From assembly GCF_023167465.1 (NCBI RefSeq), contig NZ_AP025698.1, forward strand, positions 558,001 to 622,000: a DNA stretch of 64,000 bases, given 5' to 3'. Position numbers and translations under genes: made by a program. The stretch comes from Methanothermobacter tenebrarum (GTDB taxonomy: Archaea > Methanobacteriota > Methanobacteria > Methanobacteriales > DSM-23052). Below are positions 16,802 to 25,909 of the stretch, piece by piece (position 1 is the stretch's first letter; each line of letters begins with the position of its first letter). The notes under the pieces were generated by a model. The model saw only the letters and a list, made by a program, of their open reading frames with translations. It was not told the DNA's origin and did not search any database.

Positions 16802-19283
16802 GAAAAAAAGGATAGTCGAATTACTACCCATAGGAAAAGCCAAAGGAGCTTTAAATTCTCGCAGAAGACCATTATTCCAAGGTTACATTCGCCTAACAAA
16901 AACAGCCAAGGGGCCCAGGATAAAACGCTTCATCATAAAAAAGGGAAAAAAAGAAAAACCAACACCCCCAGCAGAGGCTATAAAACTTCTCAGAAAACAG
17001 CTAATATTCCTCCCAGGGAAAGACGAAGAAATAGAAGAATTCCTAAAATCCCTCAATATTAAAAACCGTTATGCCAGGATATGCCACCATTGCCTCCTTG
17101 AAGGGTACGTTACAATCATCAAAAGAGGATTCAAATACCATAACCAGTGGATATGCAAACAATGCGCCGATGAAGTGATAAAAAGAGAAATCAAATATAA
17201 TAGGATGGACAAGAAAACATTCAAAAACTTCAAAAGACTCCTCCAGAGGACACAGGACCTGGAAAAAGTCCTAAAGGTTTTCGAACCCCGCTTCGACCCC
17301 CTAAACGAGCCCAACCTAACATTATATGATAAGATAATATCATCAGAGGACGAAAAAAACCCAATTTCTGTAGACGAACTACAAATACCCCCCAAATTTA
17401 AATCCATATTAAAAAAGCATGGTAACAGGCAACTTTTACCCGTGCAAAGACTCGCAATAGAAGAAGGCCTCCTAGAAGACGAAAACCTACTAATAGTATC
17501 AGCCACCGCAAGTGGAAAAACCCTAATAGGAGAACTGGCAGGAATACCCAAAGCCCTAAGGGGTAAAAGGTTCCTATTTCTAACACCCCTAGTAGCCCTC
17601 GCAAACCAAAAATACCACGACTTCAAATCCAAATACTCCAAGATAGGCCTTAAAACAGCCATAAAAGTTGGAATGAACAGGGTGAAGGCCAAGGGAGAAC
17701 TCGTAATACCAGACACCGACATCAAAGGCGCTGATATAATCGTGGGCACATACGAGGGTATAGACTTCATACTAAGATCTGACAAAGCTAATATACTAAA
17801 AGAGCCCGGTACCGTGGTCATCGATGAAATACACACACTAGATGATGAGGATAGAGGTCCAAGATTAAATGGTATGATATCAAGGTTAAAGAGGATATTC
17901 CCAAAAACCCAAATCATCGCATTATCAGCCACCATCGACAACCCAGAAGAGATAGCATCAACATTCAATCTAAAATTAATTGAATATGATAAAAGACCCG
18001 TCCCATTAGAGAGACACCTCACATTCCCAAGAAACGAAGAAGAAAAAAAAGATCTCATCACAAGATTAACCACCAGAGAATTTAAAAACATTTCAAAGAA
18101 AGGATTCCATGGTCAGACCATAATCTTCACAAATTCCAGGAGAAAGACAAGACTAATCGCAGATTACCTCCAAAGAAGAGGGATCAAGGCAGAAGCATAC
18201 CATGCAGGGTTACCCTACCGGCAAAGAAGAAAAATCGAAGAAAAATTCGCATCCCAACAATTAGCAGCGGTAGTCACAACAGCCGCACTAGCAGCAGGTG
18301 TTGACTTCCCAGCATCACAAGTAATATTTGAAACACTACTCATGGGTAACAGGTGGATAACCCCCAACGAGTTCTCCCAAATGCTTGGAAGAGCCGGAAG
18401 ACCCTTATACCATGACAGGGGCATAGTATACCTACTACCAGAAGTGGGAATGTCATTTGATGGGGAAACTGAAGAATCAAAGGCCATAGAATTACTCGAG
18501 ACGGGCCTAGATCCCGTTAACGCCCATTACACCAAAGAGGATGCCATGGAACAATTATTAGCTGATATAAGTTCAGGGGCTATTAAAAACATCAAAGATC
18601 TTGAAAAGGACCCAAGATGGCCTATCAGCCCAGAAGAGGCCCTGGAAATTCTGGAATCATATGATCTCATAATGGAAGCTGATGGAAGATTAGAGGTTAC
18701 AGACTACGGGATGGCGGTCTCCAAATCTTTCTTAAAATGTGAAGAAGCCGATTATATAAGAGAAAACCTGGATGATATGGATCCCCTTACAATAACCCTT
18801 TCCATGGAACCCTTTGAGAATGCTTACCTTTCAAATCGCTTACACAACCAATTAACCCACAGGTTAAAGGTTAAATTTTCAAATAAACTATTCGCAGATT
18901 CAACATTAGACATAATCTCCAATGGCGACAACATCATAAAACTAGATGAAAAATTCCAAGAGGCCCTCCTCAATATCCAAATTGACTTCCTATCCTGTGA
19001 ATGTAAAGAAAGACCATTCTGTGATTGCATACAAGACAAACTTTCAGAATATATTGTTAAAATGAGACTAAGAGGGAAAGACCCCGCTGACATAAGCAGG
19101 CTACTCCTTAAAAAATACCAAATCCAAGCATACTCTGGTGATATATTCAACTGGCTCGACTCAATACTAAGAATACTCGAAAGTATAAAGAGGATAGCAT
19201 CAGCATCCAAAAAACATGATAAAGTGAAAGAATCTTCCAGGATATTACAGGCGATTGAAACAGGTGAAAAAATTCCACAATAA
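16785..19283 (+). CDS. Large DEAD/DEAH helicase with N-terminal zinc module
   Basis: 832 residues. A basic N-terminal extension of about 200 residues contains two paired cysteine motifs, CHHC and CKQC, likely one zinc site. The superfamily 2 core follows: Walker A SATASGKT (about 240), TPLVALANQ, DEIH box VIDEIHTLDD (about 346), SATIDNPEE, and the second RecA lobe with AEAYHAGLPYRQRRKIEE, VVTTAALAAGVDFPA and QMLGRAGRP. After the core come a winged-helix or ratchet-like part and a Cys cluster (LSCECKERPFCDCIQ). The core resembles Hel308/Ski2-type enzymes, so DNA repair or RNA processing are both possible. Its ATG overlaps the acyl-CoA synthetase 3' end by 17 bp. Confidence 0.9.
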   Translation: MIILNRKKRIVELLPIGKAKGALNSRRRPLFQGYIRLTKTAKGPRIKRFIIKKGKKEKPTPPAEAIKLLRKQLIFLPGKDEEIEEFLKSLNIKNRYARICHHCLLEGYVTIIKRGFKYHNQWICKQCADEVIKREIKYNRMDKKTFKNFKRLLQRTQDLEKVLKVFEPRFDPLNEPNLTLYDKIISSEDEKNPISVDELQIPPKFKSILKKHGNRQLLPVQRLAIEEGLLEDENLLIVSATASGKTLIGELAGIPKALRGKRFLFLTPLVALANQKYHDFKSKYSKIGLKTAIKVGMNRVKAKGELVIPDTDIKGADIIVGTYEGIDFILRSDKANILKEPGTVVIDEIHTLDDEDRGPRLNGMISRLKRIFPKTQIIALSATIDNPEEIASTFNLKLIEYDKRPVPLERHLTFPRNEEEKKDLITRLTTREFKNISKKGFHGQTIIFTNSRRKTRLIADYLQRRGIKAEAYHAGLPYRQRRKIEEKFASQQLAAVVTTAALAAGVDFPASQVIFETLLMGNRWITPNEFSQMLGRAGRPLYHDRGIVYLLPEVGMSFDGETEESKAIELLETGLDPVNAHYTKEDAMEQLLADISSGAIKNIKDLEKDPRWPISPEEALEILESYDLIMEADGRLEVTDYGMAVSKSFLKCEEADYIRENLDDMDPLTITLSMEPFENAYLSNRLHNQLTHRLKVKFSNKLFADSTLDIISNGDNIIKLDEKFQEALLNIQIDFLSCECKERPFCDCIQDKLSEYIVKMRLRGKDPADISRLLLKKYQIQAYSGDIFNWLDSILRILESIKRIASASKKHDKVKESSRILQAIETGEKIPQ

Positions 19284-19306
19284 AACTTTTTGGGTGGTAT
19301 CATCTC

Positions 19307-20863
19307 ATGGATAAAAATAAACTGACTTATATTATCCCTTCATTTTTTATCTTCATAATCTGCCTTTGGACAACCCTAAAATTTAAGTGACCACTTGGTT
19401 GGGACATTTTTTATCATATCCACCTTACAAAGATTTATATGACTCATGGTTTCACATTCTTCGACCCCATCTATAATGCACCTGAGGGCAGGCTTATCAA
19501 CTATCCCCCACTCTTCCACATTTTCTTGGCTTTTTTCTCCTCGACATTGGCTCTGAGCCCATTTGAGATTGCGAGATTCATGCAACCATTCCTCGCGGCC
19601 TTTATAGTCTTATCAGTTACTATAATAGGCGCCCGCTTCTATAATAGGCTTGTCGGGGTTTTCGCTGGGATTCTTTTAATCTCGGCTTTTATAGCTACGA
19701 GGATAATTTTACCATTACCAGAGAATATGGCATTGATATTTTTACCAGTTAGCATCTATTTTTATTATAAGTCCATTAAGACTTCCAAGTTAAAGTTTGC
19801 ATGCGCCTCAGGAACTCTAATGGGGATTATCGCACTTATACACCCAGCAGCTACCCTTTGCCTTTTCATTTCAATCACATTCATAACATTCACATTACTG
19901 GTAGCCTTCAAGAGGAATATTGACTTTTGTTTTGCCTATTTCGTCTGTGTAGGGTTCGCCTTTTTCATCGGCAGTAGTTGGTGGTTGCCCTCCTTATATA
20001 TTAAGAGTCTTGGAGCCCCTGGAGGAGTTGCAACATCCCTTCCAAGTTCAGTAGGGACTAGCATTTTGAATTATCCGAAGGCCCTGGGCTATTTTGTCTG
20101 TGGCTTCGCTATTATAGGATTGGCCCGGGCTTATAGGAGGTTTGGTATGTCATATAAACTTTTCGGGTTCTCATCCCCTTGGGGGGCTTCCCCGCCTATA
20201 AAGTTAAAGGATCTTTTTATCATATCATGGATCCTTTCAATGTTTATTCTCTCAAAAGCTTATTACTTTGGGATTAATGTCATCTCTTATAGAGTTCTCA
20301 TTTATATCCTCTTACCGTTATCTATACTTGCAGGTTCTGGTTTGGAATTTACCTTCAGAACCCTTGGTAGGATGGATGGGAATGTTGCCCGCATCCTTTT
20401 AATTTTAGTTCTTTCGTTTTCTCTTTTCCAGGCTGCTGAGAATTTTTCAAATTCAAAGATTGCCGATTTTGGCGCTTTAACAGTTTATGGTAGGGTTTCT
20501 ATTGCACCACCCACGGGAGGGGAGGTGGAGCTCGCCGAATGGTTTAAGGGATTAGAGGCTGACAAGGTCGCATCATTTTCAAATTATTATACCGGGGTTT
20601 TTGTCATGGCATATTCAGGCCAATCTATCAATCCTCTATTGGAAGATTTCCAGGGAATCCCAGGGAAGGATGAACTTTACAGGGAGAATATAGGCTATCT
20701 TGTATATGATAAAAGGTTGAAAATGTATGATGACGCTCCATTTATCTCCTCTAGGAATCTGCTATACTATAATCCTAGCATGGTCAATTTAAGCGACCTG
20801 GACTATGATTATCTAGAGAAGGTCTATGAGAATGGGGAGTTTGTAGTTTATAGGCTGGTCTAG
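19307..20863 (+). pseudogene. Oligosaccharyltransferase/GT-C-like membrane protein interrupted by an in-frame TGA
   Basis: Read through, the gene would be a GT-C-type membrane enzyme of 518 codons. The ATG at 19307 opens MDKNKLTYIIPSFFIFIICLW, a first membrane segment, and the same frame runs through TGA at 19388-19390 into PLGWDIFYHIHLTKIYMTHGF and 474 further residues with many membrane segments. GWDIFYH carries the Asp expected in the first periplasmic loop of GT-C enzymes. Everything after the TGA is open to 20863 and looks intact. The next ATG (19439) would lose the first membrane segment and that Asp. Either a recent nonsense mutation, a recoded or readthrough stop, or a sequencing error. 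It begins 24 nt after the helicase gene. Confidence 0.7.
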
Positions 20864-23277
20864 TTTGGACAGGTCATGTCACGGCATGTGCCAGCATATT
20901 CGATAGATTCTGGGAACTTTAGAACTTCTCTCTTTTTACTCCCGTAACGGTAGACTGTTATACCCTTGCATCCAAGTTTATAGGCTGCTTTGAAGATCTT
21001 CTCCACGTCCTTTGGTTTTGCACTTGGTGGGAGGTTCACCGTCTTTGAAACGGCATTGTCCACATGTTTCTGGAATACGGCCTGGATTTTCACATGGAAG
21101 ATCGGATCTATTTCATGGGCTGTTACAAAAAGGCGTTTTATATCGGCTGGGATGCCCTTGATCATCCTAATTGATCCTTCCCTAGCGATTCTTTCCATGA
21201 GTTCTCTATCATAGAATCCTCTTTTTTTCGCCTCCGCCTCAAAGAGTGGGTTTACATCTACGAGTTTTCTGTCAATAACCTCTCTTATGAATGACACGGC
21301 GAATATGGGTTCTATGCTACTTGTAACACCTGCTATTATACTAAGTGAACCTGTTGGGGCTATGGTTGTGAGTGTGGCGTTTCTCATACACTCAAAACCT
21401 TCATGATACCATCTACTATCTTTGAACGCTGGGAATGAACCCCTTTCAAGTGTCAGTTCCATTGAGGCCCTTTGGGCTTCAACTTTTATATGGGACATTA
21501 TCCTATCCGCTACCTGGAGGGCGGATTTGGAATTGTAGGGTATGCCCAATTTTATTAGCATGTCGGCGAATCCCATAACACCAAGCCCTATCTTACGGGT
21601 CTTTTTTGTAGTTTCTTCGATCTTTTTGATAGGGTAAGTGTTAACATCGATTACATTATCAAGGAAATGAATCGCTATCTTAACTGTTCTTGATAATTTT
21701 TCCCAGTTTATTTTACCATTCTCTGCCATGAGTTTGAGGTTTATTGATCCAAGGTTGCATGATTCATATGGTAGCAGTGGTTGTTCCCCACAATTGTGGA
21801 CATAGAATCCGTTGGCGTCAAAGGCATTTATACCAGGCACTTGGATGTCATAGACTGTCTCTATAGTATCTGGTATTATGTCCTTGACAGTTGCAAAGGC
21901 GCCTTGGGGTTTAACCATTTCTAGCCGGTATTCGCTTGTATCTTCATGTATCTTTGTGTATATCCCCGCTCTTAGGAGCATCCTTTGCAGGGTCCTTGCG
22001 GTTTTAAGATCTCCCTCAAATAGTATCCTATTCGATTTGGAGTCGAGAAGGCCTTTGGATAATCCCCTGTAGAATCTTGAGGAGGCTTTCTCCATTTCAT
22101 CAGTGATCTTTAAGTTTTCATTATTGATTGCAAGGCCGGTGAGGTAACCGTCATCTTCTGTGAATTCACCATCCCATTCTATGCTTTTGTGATCATTTAG
22201 GATTATTTTATCCCCTATTTTCAGTTCTGATAATCTTCTCCATTCAACTTCTCCATTAGAGGATAATCTGAGGATCCTATGATCTGCTGTGAGGCGTAAG
22301 TGGAAGCCTTCGACTGTTTCCAGCCTATATAATCGTCTTATGCCGGTTGGGAAGAATCCACCATATGATTTCCAGCCTCTACTATTTAATATTATCTTAC
22401 AGGTTTTTCCTATTAATTCTTTGACTTGTCTTGGACCATTTGACGTCATTACCCATGTTTCTGGGCTGACACAAGGGTTTGTGGCTTCTATACTACCCAG
22501 GGCTGGGGTGGGGTTTGCCCTGTTTATCGTGTCCTTGAATAGTATCCCCGGGTCGCCCCTTTTCCATGCCATTTTAACCATTCGATTAAATATCTCCCTG
22601 GTTGGCACTGAACCCGTAACTTCTCCTGTACGCGGATTTATGAGTTCATATTCCATATTAGATTCTATTCCATCCATGAAACTATCAGTCACCATCACCG
22701 AGAGGTTAAAGTTGCTGAATGCGCCCTCTTCTTTTTTTGCTTCTATAAATTCGATGATGTCTGGATGGTTAACATCTAATATGCCCATGTTGGCCCCTCT
22801 TCTCCTACCACCCTGTTTTATAACTTCCGTTGCAACGTCAAATATTCTCATGAACGATACCGGACCCGAGGCAACTCCCATGGTTGAGCCTACAATATCA
22901 CCTTTAGGTCTGAGATGGGAGAATGAGAAGCCAACCCCCCCACCTGATTTGTGGATGAGAGCCATATATTTAAGCGCGTCGAATATGCTGTCCATCGAAT
23001 CTTCTATTGGTATGACAAAGCATGCAGATAATTGGTTTATTGGCGTGCCAGCATTCATTAGGGTCGGTGAATTTGGGAGGAATTCCAGTCTCCTCATTAT
23101 CTCATAGAATTTCTTTGCAGTAGTTTCAGTGTCGCCACCATACTTTTCCTCTGCCTGTGCAACTGCAATGGCAACTCTCCCGAACATTTCCTCAGGGGTT
23201 TCTACTATTTTACCCTTTTCGTCTTTGAGTAGGTACCTTTCCTTAAGGACTTTCAAGGCATTTTGGGTTAATCTCAT
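20860..23277 (-). CDS. nrdJ: Adenosylcobalamin-dependent (class II) ribonucleotide reductase with intein
   Basis: Reduces ribonucleotides to deoxyribonucleotides using adenosylcobalamin. About 805 codons, of which 227 are an intein, leaving a host enzyme of 578. Motifs: [29 protein letters not shown] (first active-site Cys), [46 protein letters not shown] once the intein is removed (Asn, Cys, Glu and Cys of the active site) and [13 protein letters not shown]. It ends [11 protein letters not shown], with redox cysteines. The ATG at 23277 follows GTGGTG; an upstream TTG (23301) overlaps arfB and has no good RBS. Dependence on cobalamin fits cbiP and cbiF in the window. Confidence 0.95.
   Translation of the reverse strand: [805 protein letters not shown]
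21793..22473 (-). other. Intein in nrdJ (about 227 aa, LAGLIDADG endonuclease remnant)
   Basis: The host motif [14 protein letters not shown] is split after NP. The intein begins [13 protein letters not shown] (splicing block A), has block B as [12 protein letters not shown] with the Thr-x2-His, and ends VYDIQVPG...GFYVHN followed by host Cys, so splicing residues Cys1, His, Asn-terminal and Cys+1 are all present. A middle part of about 100 residues contains [13 protein letters not shown] and [13 protein letters not shown], which look like shrunken LAGLIDADG motifs; it is too short for a full homing endonuclease. The same insertion site is known for the mini-intein of M. thermautotrophicus ribonucleotide reductase, which is much shorter. 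Confidence 0.93.
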
Positions 23278-23297
23278 AGGGGGCACCACTAGCGGGT

Positions 23298-24005
23298 TCA
23301 ACCATCTAATAATAATTTTATGTCTTTTATAATATCCTTTAGGGCTTCTTCTAGCAGCGACCTTCCAAGTATCGGATCTGCATAAACACCCTCATTTTCT
23401 AACTGTCTTGCACCTTCATCTATCTTCTTGTCACGTTCACGGGCTTCTTTTAAGCCTATCATCCCTATCTCAGGATATTCTTCAATGTTTTCACATTCTC
23501 GGAGTCTCTTGGGGTCTGCTATTCCTAGGATCAAGCCTATTGAAACTTCACCGGAGCCGGCGTGTGGACCTTCTATCTCAACTATCTTATTGTTTAATTT
23601 TATCTCTACCCCGGTTTCCTCCGCGATCCTGGGCAGATATTTCTTTATTCTTGTGTTACCCCCATGCCCATTCACTATAAGGGCCTTTCGGATCTTCAGG
23701 GACTTTCTTGCACATTCTAGGATCGGTTTTAAGTGTCTGTCTATAAGTTCTACAGGTTTTATGTGTATTCCATGTTTTATATAGGGGTGTTCTGTCGCTC
23801 CATAGACTATACCCAAGAATTTCGCCCCCGTCCTATTACTTGCCTCGAGGGCAAGATATGAGGCGATTTTAGCGTCAGTGTCTATGGGGAGTGCCGGGCC
23901 ATGATTTTCAAGGTGCGAACCCAGAGCGAGTATTCCTATCCCATGAATGGCAGGTGATATAATATTACCCGAATCATAATTTAATCTTATACTTCTAGGT
24001 TCCAT
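23298..24005 (-). CDS. arfB: Creatininase-family deformylase ArfB (riboflavin/F420 pathway)
   Basis: Hydrolyses the formyl group of 2-amino-5-formylamino-6-ribosylaminopyrimidinone 5'-phosphate, the archaeal second step toward riboflavin and the deazaflavin F420. 235 residues of the creatininase fold with metal ligands visible in LGSHLENHGPALPIDTDA (Glu, His, Asp), YGATEHPYIKHGIH, VNGHGGN and EGPHAGSGEVS. Other creatininase relatives (creatinine amidohydrolase, MftE) share the fold; in a methanogen ArfB is the best fit. ATG after GGAGATAAAAT. It overlaps the PUA gene upstream by 19 bp and is followed directly by nrdJ, so the three probably form one transcript. Confidence 0.85.
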   Translation of the reverse strand: MEPRSIRLNYDSGNIISPAIHGIGILALGSHLENHGPALPIDTDAKIASYLALEASNRTGAKFLGIVYGATEHPYIKHGIHIKPVELIDRHLKPILECARKSLKIRKALIVNGHGGNTRIKKYLPRIAEETGVEIKLNNKIVEIEGPHAGSGEVSIGLILGIADPKRLRECENIEEYPEIGMIGLKEARERDKKIDEGARQLENEGVYADPILGRSLLEEALKDIIKDIKLLLDG

Positions 24006-24463
24006 ATTTTATCTCCAATATAATGTATGTTCTTTATTGCTTTCCCTTTTCTGTTTCTGACCATGGAAGGGCCATCTATTAAACTTATTCCTATTGTTAT
24101 GGGCTTTTTATATTTTTCATCTACCACTATCACCAGGTCTCCTTTTTCTATCCTAGGGTCGGCATCAACTATACCAGGACTCATAACATCAGCACCCTTT
24201 ACAAGGAATTTAACAGCCCCCATATCAACCACAACACGATTAGATTTTATACTAGTTTTGAGAGCCCCCTTGAGGGTGGGAAAAGGTCTTTTATTGACTA
24301 ACATGACTAACGGTTCACCATCAACTAATACTAGGGGATAAGGTTCTACTTCAAGGAATTCTATTATCGCCTTTTCCGGGATTAGACCAGAATAGTCAGC
24401 TAACCCCTCTTTTATCCTTTTAACTTCCCTTTTTTTCAAATGATATCTTCTCTTCACCTTCAA
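23987..24463 (-). CDS. PUA-domain RNA-binding protein
   Basis: 158 residues. Basic N-terminus (KVKRRYHLKKREVKRIKEGL), a middle strand-rich part, and a C-terminal PUA domain: GAVKFLVKGADVMSPGIVDADPRIEKGDLVIVVDEKYKKPITIG, ending with KGKAIKNIHYIGDKIW. The layout matches the archaeal DUF1947-PUA proteins related to eukaryotic MCT-1/DENR-type translation factors. Start TTG at 24463, 4 nt after GGTGAGG. It is the first gene of the PUA-arfB-nrdJ run. Likely roles are tRNA or ribosome binding; the sequence does not show catalytic residues of a pseudouridine synthase or transglycosylase. Confidence 0.85.
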   Translation of the reverse strand: MKVKRRYHLKKREVKRIKEGLADYSGLIPEKAIIEFLEVEPYPLVLVDGEPLVMLVNKRPFPTLKGALKTSIKSNRVVVDMGAVKFLVKGADVMSPGIVDADPRIEKGDLVIVVDEKYKKPITIGISLIDGPSMVRNRKGKAIKNIHYIGDKIWNLEV

Positions 24464-24821
24464 AGGACCTCACCAATTGAGTAATTGATAAGAGGAAATA
24501 TTTACCCTTTATTATAAGCAGAGCCAAACACTCAATAGGAAGATCACCCCCATATTACAAGCCTTCAATGATTAATGGATTTATACTCTCCCACAAAAAG
24601 GGATGAGTTCAAAAAGAGCAAAGTTTAATAACATGCTCTTTTTTGAGACTGAAAATAGCCATATGAAAAAACAATCCCCCAAAAAAGTTTATTAAAATGC
24701 AAAAATTATACATCAAACCAAAGTTATTGACCCCCCCAAAACCCACAATTATAAGCCCACCATCAAATGGGGATAGCTTCGTCTCCAACAAGACATTAAT
24801 CAAAATACTGGACAGGTATCA
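24464..24821. other. Divergent intergenic region with a long hairpin
   Basis: A 358-bp AT-rich gap between the PUA gene (minus) and the polysaccharide island (plus). The notable item is an inverted repeat at 24609-24646: TCAAAAAGAGCA pairs with TGCTCTTTTTTGA with one bulge and a loop of about 13 nt. The rest is A/T runs and no supported gene. The right half should hold the promoter of the pyruvyltransferase gene. Confidence 0.5.
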
Positions 24822-25904
24822 ATGACGCAAGAAATCTTTGTACTTGGATACTACGGCTGGAAGAACACCGGCGATGATGCAATGCTTTATTCCCTCCTCG
24901 AAGGACTTAAAGAGGTATTCTCTGATTCAAGATTCAACATAACAGCTGCCTCATGGCCCTCCACCCCAGCGGATGTCAACGTAAATCTGATCCCACCAAG
25001 GGTTAATCCCAACTTCATAAAGGCCCTTTTAAGATCATCCATATTCATACTGGGAGGCGGTACCCACTTCTTTGACTATGGAAACACCTTTAAAAGAATT
25101 ATCAGGCTAACACAGATCCTCCTCTTAACACTCATCTCGAAGATCACTGGAAAGGATATCTATTTTATGGGAGTGGGAGTAGAACCCCCTTCACATGTAT
25201 GGAGCAAGTTCATCATAAAAAATACCTGTGCCATGGCCACCAAGATATTCGTGAGGGACTCCATTTCAATGAAAGTTCTAGGGAAGATGGGTATTGAGGA
25301 GAATGTTGAATTATCACAGGACCTTGCATTCTTCCTTGAATATGAAAAGTCCGTTAAAACGAAAGGACTCCTTGGCGTCTCAGTGATGCCCTACCATGAA
25401 ATCTATATGGGTGATGAATCAGGAGATGAGATTATCATAAAGGAATTCACAAGAGCCATAAGGGAATGGCTTGAAATAAACCCCAATAACAGTGTTAAAT
25501 TGTTTGTTTTCAATGGAAAGCCTCCAAATGATGATGAAAGAATCAGCAGAAAAATCCTGAACATCCTAGATGATGAAAGGGTTCAAATTGAACCATATAA
25601 CAAAGATCCACAAGAAACCCTCAGAAAGGTTGGATCCTGTGAGGCCTTTGTGGCAATGAAATTCCACGCAGCCCTCTTCGCGTATCTAAATGACCTACCC
25701 ACTATTATAGTGGAATACGCCCTTAAGAACCGTGCACTCGCCCATGATGCAAGATTCCCCAAAGGATCCCTAATAAGACTTGAAGAACTTGATGGCAAGC
25801 GACTGAAGAAGACCATCAGAGACCTTCACATGAACCCCGACAATTACAAGGCAAAAGTAAAGCCATCAGATTTAAGAGTATCATTCCCTGCACTGATAAG
25901 GTGA
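24822..25904 (+). CDS. Polysaccharide pyruvyltransferase family protein (CsaB-like)
   Basis: 360 residues. Family features: LGYYGWKNTGDDAMLYSLLEGL at the N-terminus (the N/D-G-D region), SIFILGGGTHFFD, IYFMGVGVEPPSH, FVRDSISMKVLGKMG and, near the C-terminus, FVAMKFHAALFAYLNDLPTIIVEY. These enzymes move a pyruvyl group from PEP as a ketal onto a sugar of a surface glycan; catalysis takes place in the cytoplasm on a lipid-linked or nucleotide precursor. No membrane segment. It opens the surface-polysaccharide island and is translationally coupled to the GT4 gene. Codon choice looks more GC-rich than flanking genes by eye, which would fit acquisition. Confidence 0.88.
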   Translation: MTQEIFVLGYYGWKNTGDDAMLYSLLEGLKEVFSDSRFNITAASWPSTPADVNVNLIPPRVNPNFIKALLRSSIFILGGGTHFFDYGNTFKRIIRLTQILLLTLISKITGKDIYFMGVGVEPPSHVWSKFIIKNTCAMATKIFVRDSISMKVLGKMGIEENVELSQDLAFFLEYEKSVKTKGLLGVSVMPYHEIYMGDESGDEIIIKEFTRAIREWLEINPNNSVKLFVFNGKPPNDDERISRKILNILDDERVQIEPYNKDPQETLRKVGSCEAFVAMKFHAALFAYLNDLPTIIVEYALKNRALAHDARFPKGSLIRLEELDGKRLKKTIRDLHMNPDNYKAKVKPSDLRVSFPALIR

Positions 25905-25909
25905 TCATC

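Noticed and set aside
17069..18091. 340-codon open frame on the minus strand inside the helicase gene
   Set aside because: It is the antisense shadow of a well-conserved helicase core; its translation is Ser/Leu-rich with no motif and no RBS.
19388..19390. Selenocysteine at the in-frame TGA
   Set aside because: No catalytic site is expected at this point of a GT-C protein, no SECIS-like structure was recognised, and Methanobacteriales are not known to use selenocysteine. Kept as mutation or readthrough.
22289..23107. 272-codon plus-strand frame across nrdJ
   Set aside because: Antisense to ribonucleotide reductase and intein with known motifs; composition is typical of a shadow frame.
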